Source: Shewanella violacea DSS12
GTDB lineage: Bacteria; Pseudomonadota; Gammaproteobacteria; Enterobacterales; Shewanellaceae
Assembly (NCBI RefSeq): GCF_000091325.1
Contig: NC_014012.1
Location: forward strand, 4,795,685-4,859,684
Length of the DNA stretch: 64,000 nucleotides
Direction of reading: 5' to 3'
In this document: piece after piece, positions 52,972 through 62,672 of the stretch
Layout: each line of letters opens with the position of its first letter
How positions within the stretch are numbered: the stretch's first letter is position 1
Notes under the pieces: generated by a model
Told to the model about the DNA's origin: nothing
What the model saw: the letters and a program-made list of their open reading frames with translations, nothing else
The model's database searches: none
Position numbers and translations under genes: made by a program

Positions 52972-54621
52972 ATGGAACGCGAATCGATGGAATTCGATGT
53001 CGTCATAGTTGGAGCCGGCCCGGCCGGTTTAGCAACGGCATGTCGACTGATGCAGATATCCCGAGACAGTGGCAACGAGCTTACTGTTTGTGTGGTTGAG
53101 AAAGGCTCCGAAGTGGGGGCTCATATTCTTTCAGGAGCAGTATTCGAGCCCAAGGTGCTCGGGGAACTATTTAGTGACTGGAAAGAAAAAGGCGCACCAC
53201 TTCACACTCAGGTCACTGACGACGAAATCTACATGCTAAGTTCAGATCAGAACGCTCGTCTGATGCCAAATTCCCTCGTACCTAAAACCATGCATAACGA
53301 TGGCAACTACATCATAAGTGTCGGTAACCTCTCCCGCTGGCTAGCCGAACGCGCCGAAGAGTTAGGCGTGGAGATATTTCCAGGCTTCCCCGCTAGTGAA
53401 CTCCTTTTCAATGAAGACAATAGTGTCAAAGGCATCATAATCGGCGACATGGGTGTAGGCGCCGATGGTCAACCTAAAGACAGTTATGAACCTGGCATGG
53501 AGCTACATGCTAAGTACACTATATTTAGCGAAGGTTGCCGTGGTCACTTAGGTAAACAGTTAATCGAGAAGTATCAACTGGACAAGGGTAAGACACCACA
53601 GCACTACGGACTAGGCTTCAAGGAGATCTGGAAGGTACCCAGTGAACAACATGAACTAGGTAAGGTGGTTCATACTGGTGGCTGGCCCCTCACCGAGGGT
53701 TCATCCGGCGGTGGCTTCCTCTATCATTTAGAAGATAACCAGATTGCCGTGGGCCTGATCGTCGATCTCAACTATAAAAATCCCCACCTGAGTCCTTTCG
53801 ACGAGTTTCAACGTTATAAGACACATCCTGTGATTGCCAAGCATCTGCAAGGCGGTGAGCGCATCTGTTACGGTGCCCGAGCCATCACTAAGGGTGGATT
53901 AAATTCACTGCCTAAGATGACTTTCCCCGGTGGCCTCATCATAGGCTGTAATGCAGGAACCTTGAACTTCGCTAAGATCAAGGGCACCCATACGGCAATG
54001 AAGAGCGGCATGCTAGCGGCCGAAACCATAGCCCATGCCTTACAGGTAGGTGTAGAGGGTGGTAAAGATCTCGACTGTTTTAACGAACGCTTCGAGAAGA
54101 GCTGGCTCCACAATGAGTTATACACTTCCCGCAATTTCGGTCCAGCCATGCACAAGTTCGGTACTTATCTAGGTGGTGCATTTAACTTTATCGATCAGAA
54201 CTGGTTTGGCGGCAAGTTCCCTATCACCTTAAGAGATGAGCAACCAGACTACGCACAGATGGCGGAAGTGGGTGCCTATAATAAGATAGATTATCCTAAG
54301 CCAGACGGAAAACTCAGCTTCGATAAGCTGTCATCGGTTTACCTGTCTAATACCTTCCATGAGGAAGATCAGCTGTGTCATCTTCGCCTCAAAGATGTAC
54401 GCATTCCTGTAGATATCAACCTAGTGAAATACGACGAACCGGCCCAACGCTACTGCCCTGCTGGTGTCTATGAGATCGTCGAGGAGAAAGGCGAGAGCAA
54501 GTTCGTCATCAACGGACAAAACTGCATTCACTGCAAGACCTGTGACATCAAGGACCCCAGCCAGAATATCACTTGGGTTACTCCTGAGGGCGGCGGAGGC
54601 CCTAACTACCCCAACATGTAG
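52972..54621 (+). CDS. electron transfer flavoprotein-ubiquinone oxidoreductase
   Basis: This enzyme passes electrons from ETF (fatty-acid and amino-acid oxidation) to ubiquinone. From the ATG at 52972 (AGGTGA upstream) the 549-residue protein has the FAD-binding VVIVGAGPAGLATACRL, ILSGAVFEPKVL, FSEGCRGHLGKQL, and a C-terminal 4Fe-4S ferredoxin-like domain RYCPAGVYEI, INGQNCIHCKTCDIKDPSQN with the four ligands. It is divergent from moaA and lies alone with a terminator downstream. Membrane contact is by a monotopic helical region. Confidence 0.96.
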   Translation: MERESMEFDVVIVGAGPAGLATACRLMQISRDSGNELTVCVVEKGSEVGAHILSGAVFEPKVLGELFSDWKEKGAPLHTQVTDDEIYMLSSDQNARLMPNSLVPKTMHNDGNYIISVGNLSRWLAERAEELGVEIFPGFPASELLFNEDNSVKGIIIGDMGVGADGQPKDSYEPGMELHAKYTIFSEGCRGHLGKQLIEKYQLDKGKTPQHYGLGFKEIWKVPSEQHELGKVVHTGGWPLTEGSSGGGFLYHLEDNQIAVGLIVDLNYKNPHLSPFDEFQRYKTHPVIAKHLQGGERICYGARAITKGGLNSLPKMTFPGGLIIGCNAGTLNFAKIKGTHTAMKSGMLAAETIAHALQVGVEGGKDLDCFNERFEKSWLHNELYTSRNFGPAMHKFGTYLGGAFNFIDQNWFGGKFPITLRDEQPDYAQMAEVGAYNKIDYPKPDGKLSFDKLSSVYLSNTFHEEDQLCHLRLKDVRIPVDINLVKYDEPAQRYCPAGVYEIVEEKGESKFVINGQNCIHCKTCDIKDPSQNITWVTPEGGGGPNYPNM

Positions 54622-54634
54622 CCCTATAAACACT

Positions 54635-54665
54635 AAAACGCGCTGATTAACGGCGCGTTTTTTTA
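54635..54665 (+). terminator. intrinsic terminator of the ETF-QO gene
   Basis: AACGCGC and GCGCGTT form a 7-base-pair stem followed by a T-run, 15 bases after the stop codon. Confidence 0.85.
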
Positions 54666-54921
54666 TAGCGTAAATAAGCTCTAAAGCAGTGAAAAACCAT
54701 TGCACTTATTATAATTAATAACCATAATCCCCCAATCTAATAAAAGCGTTAACAAATATTTAAACGCTAAATTTCTATCTGAACCTCAATATCCTACAAA
54801 ACCAATCTAATCGAGCAAGCAAGCCTGTGCTCAATTTTAGATCCCCGGGTCACAAACCTAATGACATTGACGCGATAGCTTTCGCTTCAAATACATACAA
54901 GTTGCGAAAAAGAAACCAAAT

Positions 54922-56820
54922 ATGCTTACTATCAAACAGAAGATATTACTGACGGTCACGTTAGCCGTGCTGTTATCCACCATACTCGTTGGTGTGCTGA
55001 GTCAACGCAGCGCTAAACAAGTCATAGAACAGCGTATGTTGACATCCGAACTGCCTAACATGTTGCTGCAGATCCGCAATAAGGTTGAGCTGGATATCTC
55101 AAGCTTAATGAATGCCGCCGAGCAGCTAGCCAACAGCCCTATGCTGATTCAATGGCTGGAAAATGGCAGGCCTAAGGCCGAAGAAGCTCTGGTAGTCAAT
55201 CAGCTGATGATGATCACTCGCCAGTATGATCTGGCACAAGCCTCCTTCGCCGACAAAGATACAGGCGCCTACTACACCCAAGACGGCTTCCTAAGAGAGC
55301 TGACCCCAGACCAAGACGCCTGGTTCTTCGACTATAAGAACAGTGGTCAAGAGCGTATGCTCAATGTGTTTACAGAGGCCAGTGGCGAGGTAAAGCTGTT
55401 TATTAATTACCAGCAGCCCTATGGACGAGGTTTAGTCGGACTGGCTAAATCTCTGGACGATATGGTTAGCCTGCTCAGTTCATTCAAGATTGAAAAGAGC
55501 GGCTTCGTCTACCTGGTCGATGCTAAGGGCGAGGTAAAACTACATCAGAAAACTCGCCATATAGGTAAAAACTTGAGTGGCATATACAATAATCAAGGCA
55601 AGAACCTGCTAAACCGCAATGAGTTTAGCCTAGCTAAGATCGATGAAAATGGTCAAACCATCTTGGTGGCCAGCAGCTATATCCCCTCCATGGACTGGTA
55701 TCTGATTGCCCAAGTGCCACAAAACGAAGTCTTCGCCATGCTCGAAGAGTCGGCCTATCAAATCCTGATCTGGAGTCTGATAATCTCTATCATACTCATC
55801 TCTCTGGCAGTCTTAGTCGCTAGCTCAATAAGCCAGCCAATATCTAAGGTCGCTAGCATGCTACAAAATATCGGTGAAGGTGAAGGCGATCTGCGTCAGC
55901 GTCTCCCCGTTAAAGGCAATGATGAACTGGCTCAATTAGCCACGGGGTTCAACAGCTTCATCAGCAAGATCCAGGCATCGATTATCGAAGTAGGGGAAAC
56001 TAGCGAGCAACTGAGTCAGTCGGCAAAAGATGTCGCCAATCAGGCACAGCAAACTCTGTCCGATAGCCAGCAGCAGAAAGATCAGACCATGATGGTTGTT
56101 ACGGCTATCAACGAGATGGGTGCCACGGTCAATGAGATCGCTGGCAATGCTGCCCTAGCTGCCGATACAGCCAGGAATGCCGACGATCAGTCTAATACAG
56201 GCCAAGAAGTTGTCACTCGCGCCCGTGAGACCATCAATCAGCTCTCACATGATGTTGAGCAAGTTGGTAATGTCATCGAGTCGCTGGCCACACATACAAC
56301 TTCTATCGGCAGTATCTTAGATGTGATCCGCGCGGTTTCAGACCAAACCAACTTATTGGCTCTCAATGCGGCTATCGAGGCGGCAAGAGCCGGAGAAGCT
56401 GGCCGTGGCTTTGCCGTGGTTGCCGATGAGGTACGCGATCTTGCATCCCGCACTTCAGCCTCAACAGATGAGGTGCAGAGCATGATCAATAACCTACAAG
56501 CGGAGGCTGCACGCGCCGTCGAGGCCATGACCCAAAGTCGGGTTCGCTCCATAGAAGGTGTCGCCGCTGTCGACGAGGCCAGCCAGTCACTGACTGGCAT
56601 AAGCGAACAGATTGGCCATATTACCGATATGAATATTCAAGTAGCTGCAGCAACGGAAGAGCAATCGACAGTAGTTGAAGACATTAATCGTAATGTCACA
56701 GAGATCAACGATATCACTCAGAGAACATCCGATACCGCCCATGCGGCTGCACAAGCGAGCCAATCATTGAATCAGTTGGCGAGCCGATTGGATACCTTAG
56801 TGGCTGGATTTAAGGTATAA
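54922..56820 (+). CDS. methyl-accepting chemotaxis protein with double-Cache sensor
   Basis: The 632-residue chemoreceptor has an N-terminal helix ([20 protein letters not shown]), a periplasmic dCache-type sensor of about 250 residues ([52 protein letters not shown]), a second helix ([20 protein letters not shown]), a HAMP domain ([20 protein letters not shown]) and the signalling hairpin tip [20 protein letters not shown]. No pentapeptide CheR tether is seen at the C-terminus. It probably senses small organic ligands such as amino or organic acids; the exact ligand is not predictable. Confidence 0.94.
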   Translation: MLTIKQKILLTVTLAVLLSTILVGVLSQRSAKQVIEQRMLTSELPNMLLQIRNKVELDISSLMNAAEQLANSPMLIQWLENGRPKAEEALVVNQLMMITRQYDLAQASFADKDTGAYYTQDGFLRELTPDQDAWFFDYKNSGQERMLNVFTEASGEVKLFINYQQPYGRGLVGLAKSLDDMVSLLSSFKIEKSGFVYLVDAKGEVKLHQKTRHIGKNLSGIYNNQGKNLLNRNEFSLAKIDENGQTILVASSYIPSMDWYLIAQVPQNEVFAMLEESAYQILIWSLIISIILISLAVLVASSISQPISKVASMLQNIGEGEGDLRQRLPVKGNDELAQLATGFNSFISKIQASIIEVGETSEQLSQSAKDVANQAQQTLSDSQQQKDQTMMVVTAINEMGATVNEIAGNAALAADTARNADDQSNTGQEVVTRARETINQLSHDVEQVGNVIESLATHTTSIGSILDVIRAVSDQTNLLALNAAIEAARAGEAGRGFAVVADEVRDLASRTSASTDEVQSMINNLQAEAARAVEAMTQSRVRSIEGVAAVDEASQSLTGISEQIGHITDMNIQVAAATEEQSTVVEDINRNVTEINDITQRTSDTAHAAAQASQSLNQLASRLDTLVAGFKV

Positions 56821-56829
56821 AATTGTATG

Positions 56830-56855
56830 AGGCCTAGTTCCTAGGAACTAGGCCT
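56830..56855. repeat. perfect 26-base palindrome after the chemoreceptor gene
   Basis: The sequence is fully self-complementary, with halves AGGCCTAGTTCCT and AGGAACTAGGCCT, 9 bases after the chemoreceptor stop and between two convergent genes. It can form a long hairpin but only a few T residues follow. Its core recurs in the inverted repeat at 33068. Confidence 0.8.
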
Positions 56856-56872
56856 TTAATCGTTTAAGTCGC

Positions 56873-57250
56873 CTAGCTTCGTGGTTTTATGAAGGTGATC
56901 GACAAGGGATACTTATAACTGATCCCTTCGCTGGCCTTCATGGCCGCTATAATCGTTAGCACGATATCGGCTATCGCCAGTAGTACAATCAGGATGAAAC
57001 CTATACCGATAAACATCAGCACACAACTTATCATCACCCAGATAATCATACTGATCTTAAAGTTCAAACAGTTACGACCACATTTATCGACAAACGGCAT
57101 CTCATCACGCTTCATCAACCAGACAATGAGCGGCCCGATCACGCTACCGAATGGAATCAAATAACCAGCGAAGCTGGCCACCTGCACCAAGAGCCCCATA
57201 TTCATCTCATCTCTGGTGAGCCCTTGTACTTCTTCCGCTTGCTCTGTCAC
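56873..57250 (-). CDS. DUF4870 small membrane protein
   Basis: The probable start is GTG at 57250 (VTEQAEEVQG) with AAGGAG 8 bases upstream; the longer frame to 57274 is less likely. The 125-residue protein has three membrane helices and the DUF4870/Tic20-like pattern (SFAGYLIPFGSVIGPLIVWL, KRDEMPFVDKCGRNCLNFKI, LLAIADIVLTIIAAMKASEG). Such proteins are widespread; the function is unknown. It is followed upstream by the MOSC gene on the same strand, separated by about 50 bases. Confidence 0.85.
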   Translation of the reverse strand: MTEQAEEVQGLTRDEMNMGLLVQVASFAGYLIPFGSVIGPLIVWLMKRDEMPFVDKCGRNCLNFKISMIIWVMISCVLMFIGIGFILIVLLAIADIVLTIIAAMKASEGISYKYPLSITFIKPRS

Positions 57251-57304
57251 TCGCTTCTCTCCTTGAAATATCACATTAATAACAACTGACTGTCTTCATT
57301 CGCC

Positions 57305-57997
57305 TTACGCTGGGCCAATGAGACGCATCTGCCAACTTTCAATTTTTTGACTCTCTAATCGCCTATGCAAGCTATTAACCCAAGAAGCTGCTAGGCCTTC
57401 GCAACTGGCCAGACGATCATAACTTTGGGCATCGAATTCGGTAGAAAAATAGATTTTCATGGCATCTCGAACACTAATATCCGTGCGACGCTCTTGCAGA
57501 TAGACACTCGCATCTTGGCGGATCTCACCGGATTTAACTACACGATAAAACCAGCCGCACAAACCACTGGTCTGCATGACTAGGGCAAACTCTTTATGAC
57601 CAAACTGGCTATTTAACTTGAAGCAAGGTGATCTTGGCTGGGTAACCTGCAGTTCGACGTCACCGATGGATATGATGTCACCGATATTAACCTGAGTCTC
57701 ATCCAAGCCCACAGTACTTATGTTCTCACCCATAGCAGGCGCATCTTTAAAACCGGCCATCATGTCCCAACGACGATACTGGCCATAATGCTCCCGGGGA
57801 AAATGATGCAGCACTCTGTCTAGACCGCCATGATGCTTAGGATCGGCCTGAGAATCACCTATGACTCGAGCGGTTTCGACTCTTAGGGCAGCCGAGGGAT
57901 TTTTATGAGATATGCCACTGGAGATCCCCGCAGTTTCGCTGAGCAGCTCCCCTAGATAAAGGCCAGACAAACGTTTCACCAGCAAGGTTGCCGACAT
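57305..57997 (-). CDS. MOSC-domain protein (YiiM-like)
   Basis: The 230-residue protein has the MOSC core: VIGDSQADPKHHGGLDRVLH, HFPREHYGQYRRW, GENISTVGLDETQVNIGDII and VTQPRSPCFKLNSQFG with the conserved cysteine that binds molybdenum cofactor. C-terminal helical segment follows. YiiM-type proteins reduce N-hydroxylated compounds using Moco. The start ATG has AAGGA 9 bases upstream. It fits the theme of molybdenum cofactor genes elsewhere in the window. Confidence 0.88.
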   Translation of the reverse strand: MSATLLVKRLSGLYLGELLSETAGISSGISHKNPSAALRVETARVIGDSQADPKHHGGLDRVLHHFPREHYGQYRRWDMMAGFKDAPAMGENISTVGLDETQVNIGDIISIGDVELQVTQPRSPCFKLNSQFGHKEFALVMQTSGLCGWFYRVVKSGEIRQDASVYLQERRTDISVRDAMKIYFSTEFDAQSYDRLASCEGLAASWVNSLHRRLESQKIESWQMRLIGPA

Positions 57998-58223
57998 CCA
58001 AGTGATCCTTTATGTATCGAATAGTAAGTTCAATAGGCTAATACAAATCTGACTCAGAGGCTATCGACATCTTGCTAAGCTTAGATGCTGCAGAAATAAC
58101 ACTAGGCAATTCCTACTGAGCTCTTGACTGGGTATAAGGTATATCGACGCTATTTATTATCTCGACAGGAGTTTCATTAGATTTATATGCCGCGACACCT
58201 TATATGACACTAGATGCGGGCAT

Positions 58224-58251
58224 AAAAAAATACCCCGTTGAGAGACGGGGC
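58224..58251 (-). terminator. intrinsic terminator on the minus strand
   Basis: On the minus strand CCCCGT and ACGGGG form a stem around six bases and are followed by TATTTTTTT. It may end the transcript of the PfkB kinase gene about 310 bases upstream, which would make a long 3' untranslated region, or end an unseen small RNA. Confidence 0.7.
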
Positions 58252-58470
58252 AAAGCACATGATAAAACGAATAATAGTTGGAAAAGTAAAGATAGATAAA
58301 CACTCTATGGCCTTAGAATATAACGACTAGATTACAGGGGGATGACTAAGGGATGAGTTATTTATGACACTAAGAGAAGCTCAAGATAGGGCAGGAAAGA
58401 AACTGGAAGGTTATAAAGAAAGCTGTAAGACAGCTCTTGCTTAAAGCAGACAAACTTTCAAGCACTCAAG

Positions 58471-58503
58471 CTGGATTCCGGCCAAAACAATACCGGAATG
58501 ACG
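58471..58503. repeat. short dispersed-type inverted repeat
   Basis: The element CTGGATTCCGG, a 12-base spacer, and CCGGAATGACG resembles the common intergenic inverted repeat of the form GTCATTCCGG...CCGGAATCCAG seen across many proteobacteria. It lies 56 bases beyond the PfkB kinase stop. Confidence 0.5.
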
Positions 58504-58559
58504 CATATCTTGTGACACTCCAGCCTTATAACTTTGTTAGCTTTAGCTTATAGCTTCCT

Positions 58560-59396
58560 CTATTCAAGATATGCCTTTAGCGCTTCTCCGGGGATTGAGC
58601 TTTTCGTCGCCACGGCGAATGCGGCCCACTGCGCGCCCTCTTTCATGGCCTCTATGATGGGAAGTCCTGTCGTCATGCCGTGAATAAGACCCGATGCATA
58701 GGCATCACCGGCTCCTGTGGTATCGACAACTGTAGAGGTAATCGCTGCTATATGGATGCTATCGTTACCGGAATAAAGCATTGCGCCAGTGGCACCATCG
58801 GTAACGATAAAGTGCTTAAGAGACTCCCCGGCTATGCTCAAGCCATATTCCCAAGGAGATAGCTCACTTCGTCCAGCCATATCAGTCTTAGACGCAATCA
58901 AAATATGGCAAGGTCTGAGTCTGTCATCTTTCGCCAGCTGAGCAAAAACTAAGCTATGATTTAAGGCGGTTTTAGCCCAGCTCACCACGCCTTCGGCGGA
59001 TGAGTTAAAATACACCGCATCCCATTGAGACCATATAGGTGGTGCGGCAAGCTCAAAAATGGGTCTTTGTGGCCTGATAATGGTACGTTCACCGTCTGGC
59101 GTCATCACCAATAACATCTCATTACTGGTTTCATTGTGCCTTTGAATAAGCTGACATTCGATGCCTTGAGTACTGGCCTCAGCCAATAACCAGTCGCCAA
59201 TTTTATCACGTCCCACCTGACTAACTAGAGCGACTCTATGATGCGCCCAGACTAATCCCAATCCAGTGTTGGCACCACCTCCACCTAGCCTTTGCCCTCC
59301 ATCCTGATAATGAAAGCGTCCGCCAGTCCGTAGGGGTTTATCCAGCCGTAAAATACGATCACAGTTCAAGTTAGCAATCAGAAGAATATTAGCCAT
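58560..59396 (-). CDS. PfkB-family carbohydrate kinase
   Basis: The 278-residue protein has the PfkB signature 1 region GGGGANTGLGLVWAHHR and the C-terminal signature VVDTTGAGDAYASGLIHGM with the catalytic aspartate. Motifs LIANLNCDRILRLDKPLRTG and TPDGERTIIRPQRP resemble ribokinase-type sugar kinases. It is transcribed separately from its neighbours. The substrate could be ribose, another sugar or a nucleoside; nothing nearby specifies it. Confidence 0.88.
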   Translation of the reverse strand: MANILLIANLNCDRILRLDKPLRTGGRFHYQDGGQRLGGGGANTGLGLVWAHHRVALVSQVGRDKIGDWLLAEASTQGIECQLIQRHNETSNEMLLVMTPDGERTIIRPQRPIFELAAPPIWSQWDAVYFNSSAEGVVSWAKTALNHSLVFAQLAKDDRLRPCHILIASKTDMAGRSELSPWEYGLSIAGESLKHFIVTDGATGAMLYSGNDSIHIAAITSTVVDTTGAGDAYASGLIHGMTTGLPIIEAMKEGAQWAAFAVATKSSIPGEALKAYLE

Positions 59397-59491
59397 TAAC
59401 AGGTTCGCAATAGAAATGTCATAAAACGATGGTAAGGGATTTTTTCTGTGTAGCCAACTCTGATTTTGTTCAATTAGGCCCTAGATTAAAA

Positions 59492-59926
59492 TTACTTAAC
59501 GATATACATGCCTTCGCTCACAGGGCGACTGAGCTTGAAGCCAAACTTCTGATACAAGGCAGGCACATCGGCCATCAAGGTAATATAAGCGCCGGTAGGT
59601 GCCTCACGATCGAGATAATTCATGATCTGCTGCATTATTTCACGCCCTAAACCTTGGCCCTGATAATCAGGGTCCACAGCGATATCGACGATTTCAAAAT
59701 TCAGCGCCCCATCACCAACCACACGCCCCATGGCAATAACCTTGTACTTAGCACTCTCATCATTCAGGCTTATATGTACGCCAAACAGACTGCGAGGCAA
59801 GCCTTTCACCACGGCATCTCTCGGTCTAGGTGTCAGCCCTGATATGAGTCTTAATCTGATAAAGTCATCTACAGGTGCGACTTTCTGTACCACTGATAAG
59901 TTAGCAACAAGCTCAGGCATAGGCAT
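59492..59926 (-). CDS. GNAT N-acetyltransferase
   Basis: The start at 59926 (MPMPELVANL) lies in a TAATG junction with the stop of the upstream GNAT gene, so the two are coupled. The 144-residue protein has the acetyl-CoA-binding signature DIAVDPDYQGQGLGREIMQ and the closing YQKFGFKLSRPVSEGMYI. No substrate is evident. A frame extending to 59947 is possible but would ignore the coupling. Confidence 0.9.
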   Translation of the reverse strand: MPMPELVANLSVVQKVAPVDDFIRLRLISGLTPRPRDAVVKGLPRSLFGVHISLNDESAKYKVIAMGRVVGDGALNFEIVDIAVDPDYQGQGLGREIMQQIMNYLDREAPTGAYITLMADVPALYQKFGFKLSRPVSEGMYIVK

Positions 59927-60477
59927 TAACCAACAAAGGGTCTCCATTCTGAAGCTAGCATGGCATATTGAAATTCACTGCCCCAAGCCCCCTTAAAAAA
60001 TACATTCTCGATAAAATGCGCTTCCCGTCTAAAGCCCACTCTCTCTAACAAGAGCCAGGATGGAATATTTTCGGCATCCGTAGTCGCTATCACTCTATGG
60101 GGCTTTAGCTCAGTAAACAGATGCGTCAGCAAACCGAGCACAGCTTCTGATGCAAACCCCTGCCCCTGAAAATCAGGCGCGAAGGTAAAACCTATCTCTA
60201 TCTGCTTTTCATCGATGAAATGAACAGCAAGATCGCCCAATAACTGGCTCTCCTCAAGGTTTTTTGTCGTGATAGCCAACTGAAACCAGTGACCAACCGC
60301 AGCAAATGGCACCCTTTGCATATCTTCGAACAAAGACAGAGCATCCTGGTAGCCATATTCACTCCAGTTCTGATACTTAGATACCTCGGGCAAGGCTCTG
60401 TAATCGGCGAAAGATTGCAAATCACTGAGCTCAAACTCACGACAGATAATGCGCTCTGTCTCAAATAGAACCTTCAT
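59926..60477 (-). CDS. GNAT N-acetyltransferase, RimJ/RimL type
   Basis: From ATG 60477 (MKVLFETERIICREFELSDL) the 183-residue protein has the RimJ-like opening TERIICREF, WSEYGYQDALSLFEDMQ, and the acetyl-CoA motif EIGFTFAPDFQGQGFASEAV, then NIPSWLLLERVGFRREAHFI. These enzymes acetylate protein N-termini or small molecules. It is followed by the second GNAT gene with a TAATG overlap, and preceded by the monooxygenase-like gene with a small gap, so the three may form one operon. Confidence 0.9.
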   Translation of the reverse strand: MKVLFETERIICREFELSDLQSFADYRALPEVSKYQNWSEYGYQDALSLFEDMQRVPFAAVGHWFQLAITTKNLEESQLLGDLAVHFIDEKQIEIGFTFAPDFQGQGFASEAVLGLLTHLFTELKPHRVIATTDAENIPSWLLLERVGFRREAHFIENVFFKGAWGSEFQYAMLASEWRPFVG

Positions 60478-60514
60478 ATTTATCATCCACAAAGTTTTGC
60501 TTAAAAGAGATTAA

Positions 60515-60793
60515 TCAAGACTGATAATAGCTCCCCTTAGGAGCCCTGCCAAAGAGTGGCATTGCGGCCTTCATCTGATCTTTCGGGAAATTATCAACTG
60601 AAGCTTTATGCGCTTCTACACTTAGCCAACGTTCGATGACGGCAAAGGATTCCGGGCTATCATATTTACGAAATACGTCATATGAAATACATCCCTTAGA
60701 CTGGGTTATGTACGAACTAAGCGATTGTAAAAAATCGTATAAATCTTCGCTCTTTCCTTCGGCAGCCTGAAACTCCCCGATACGCACAATCAT
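60515..60793 (-). CDS. small antibiotic biosynthesis monooxygenase (ABM)-domain protein
   Basis: From ATG 60793 (AAGGAAG 6 bases upstream) the 92-residue protein MIVRIGEFQAAEGKSEDLYD has the ABM fold pattern with QSKGCISYDVFRKYDSPESF, VIERWLSVEAHKAS and a FPKDQMKAAMPLF helix. A longer frame to 60859 has no good start. Family members are heme-degrading or quinol monooxygenases, or have no known activity. It is the first gene of the probable ABM-GNAT-GNAT unit. Confidence 0.85.
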   Translation of the reverse strand: MIVRIGEFQAAEGKSEDLYDFLQSLSSYITQSKGCISYDVFRKYDSPESFAVIERWLSVEAHKASVDNFPKDQMKAAMPLFGRAPKGSYYQS

Positions 60794-61151
60794 CTTAGCT
60801 TCCTTACCTTGTGGCATTATTAGTACATTCCAAACTACCTGAAACGAAATTAATTTCAATAGATTCCATCTATTGTGAGCAGCAGTGGCGAGAGAAATAT
60901 CTTCTATAAACTATAGCTTTCAATAGTTTTGTTTTTCTCACTGACTTGTAAGAGATCTCTCAAGCTCTTGCCATCCATTTGGAATCAAACTTAAAAATGA
61001 AATAACAGAAAACACTCAAACACTTGTTTTAAAATGATAATTTTAATGTGTCATTAATGTCACACAAAAAAAAAATATGAGTAGCTACATTTAATCACAG
61101 GTTATTTTGTAAAATACCTGTAGACCAAGAATGGAATTGTAGGATTGTTGA

Positions 61152-61334
61152 ATGGAATCAATAATTAATTTTGAAGAGATCTTAGATCTTGTCGGTACCC
61201 CAGAAAATAAACTCAGACGTTATCGTGCCTGTCTCAGAGAGTTTGATCGCCTCCAGTATGATGATCCTTTCATCAAACAGATCCGCAATGAGATAGTTCA
61301 TCTCGAAGCGCAGGTGAAAGCCTGTGGCTCTTGA
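61152..61334 (+). CDS. short helical protein of unknown function
   Basis: A 60-codon gene: MESIINFEEILDLVGTPENK, then LRRYRACLREFDRLQYDDPF and IKQIRNEIVHLEAQVKACGS. It is predicted to be all helical and charged, without signal or membrane segment. TAGGATTG precedes the ATG. It is followed by an inverted repeat and the convergent rlmF gene. I do not recognise the family, but coding pattern and length make it likely a real small gene. Confidence 0.6.
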   Translation: MESIINFEEILDLVGTPENKLRRYRACLREFDRLQYDDPFIKQIRNEIVHLEAQVKACGS

Positions 61335-61343
61335 GCCGAGAGT

Positions 61344-61379
61344 GATTGAATAACTCATTCGGAGTAGACTTATTCAATC
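61344..61379. repeat. inverted repeat between convergent genes
   Basis: GATTGAATAA and TTATTCAATC form a 10-base-pair stem around a 16-base loop, between the 60-codon gene and rlmF. It may terminate one or both, though no long T-run follows. Confidence 0.5.
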
Positions 61380-61387
61380 AAACCTAG

Positions 61388-62608
61388 TTACAGACGATAC
61401 TTGGCCCATAACGCCTGCTGCTTGGGGGTCAAGAAACTCCAGGCTAACACTCGAGTGAGTTTATTACCTTGAGCCATATCTATGGTCTTTACAGTAACTG
61501 CACCCGCCTTTTCGAGGGCGGCATAGCTAGGCTTCAGATTTTCTTGCTTGGATACTAGGCTAGTAAACCACAGACATTGGGTCTTAAAGTCGCTGCTCTC
61601 ACGGATCATATTAAGCAGGAACTGCTTCTCGCCACCTTCACACCAGAGCTCTGCCTTCTGACCACCGAAGTTGAGACCTGCATTTGCGTCCTTAGCCTTA
61701 GCTGGTTCACTCTTATGCCCTTTAGCCGCACGGTTAGCCGCGAGATTCTTTAGCTTACGCTGACTACCCTCACTCGCCTCGGCTAGGGACGAATGAAATG
61801 GTGGATTACATAGGGTCACATCGAATCTGTCATCAGCATTGATGATGCCATGAAATATTTTTTGAGGATCGATTTGTAACCGAGTCTTAAACTTACCCTG
61901 CAAGCTAAGATTGGCCTTAATTATCAGCTCTACATTCGCAATAGAAAGCGAGTCGACATCGCTGGCGGTAAACTGCCAACCATAAGATTGAATGCCTAAG
62001 ATGGGATAGATACCATTAGCCCCGGTGCCTATATCCAACGCCTTAATCTTGAGACCTGTCGGGATTCTATTGGTTTTAGTGGCAGTTTTAGCCCTAGTTT
62101 CAGTTAAAGCAGGGTCATTTTGTCCACTTTGAACTTCATCCCCTTGTATTGGCAGGTTTCCAGCCAATAGATCTGCAACATAATGCAGATAATCAACCCT
62201 GCCCGGAATTGGTGGACACAGAAATCCCTGAGGAATATCCCAAGACTCTATTCGATAATGAGCCATCAGTAAGGCTAGGTTAAGCGCCTTTACAGCCAAG
62301 GGGTCGGCAAAGTCTATTGAGAGGTTGCCGTAAGGGTTTGGCCTAACGAATGGCTTTAGCTCAGGGCTAGCTGCTATTAACTTATCGAAGTCATAGCCAT
62401 CCCTATGCAAGTTTCTCTCGTGAAGCCCTTTTTTATCGGCCGCTTTCACCGATCTAGGCTTAGGAGCTGCAGGCTTGCTCTTATGCTTCTGCTTATTAGA
62501 ATTTTGCTTATGAAAAGCAGATTTAGTCTGAGATTGGTTTGGCTTGCCCTTAACCGAAGCATTGCTTACATTCGATTTAGGTGCCTGTTTGGGAGCTGAT
62601 TTTGTCAT
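61388..62608 (-). CDS. rlmF: 23S rRNA (adenine-1618-N6)-methyltransferase (RlmF)
   Basis: RlmF methylates A1618 of 23S rRNA. The 406-residue protein has a lysine-rich, probably disordered N-terminus (about residues 1-62), then LHERNLHRDGYDFDKLIA, SIDFADPLAVKALNLALL, the SAM-binding KALDIGTGANGIYPILG, and the catalytic VTLCNPPFHSSLAEAS (NPPF). Total length exceeds E. coli RlmF by about 100 residues, mostly in the N-terminal extension and an inserted linker after GDEVQSGQNDP. It is transcribed convergently to the short gene at 61152. Confidence 0.95.
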   Translation of the reverse strand: MTKSAPKQAPKSNVSNASVKGKPNQSQTKSAFHKQNSNKQKHKSKPAAPKPRSVKAADKKGLHERNLHRDGYDFDKLIAASPELKPFVRPNPYGNLSIDFADPLAVKALNLALLMAHYRIESWDIPQGFLCPPIPGRVDYLHYVADLLAGNLPIQGDEVQSGQNDPALTETRAKTATKTNRIPTGLKIKALDIGTGANGIYPILGIQSYGWQFTASDVDSLSIANVELIIKANLSLQGKFKTRLQIDPQKIFHGIINADDRFDVTLCNPPFHSSLAEASEGSQRKLKNLAANRAAKGHKSEPAKAKDANAGLNFGGQKAELWCEGGEKQFLLNMIRESSDFKTQCLWFTSLVSKQENLKPSYAALEKAGAVTVKTIDMAQGNKLTRVLAWSFLTPKQQALWAKYRL

Positions 62609-62672
62609 AGGATCTCAGCCGTTGCTCGATTAACAACGGCTCATAAATAAAAGCTGATTTTATATGGCTTAA

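Larger units (their letters stand above)
57998..58559. other. gene-free stretch between the MOSC and PfkB genes
   Basis: About 560 bases with no convincing gene. It contains a minus-strand terminator (58224-58251) and a repeat-like element (58471-58503), listed separately. A 26-codon plus-strand frame at 58364 (starting MTLREAQDRAGKK) has no clear ribosome-binding site. Confidence 0.5.

Noticed and set aside
58364..58444. 26-codon plus-strand gene
   Set aside because: No clear ribosome-binding site, no family resemblance and no flanking support.
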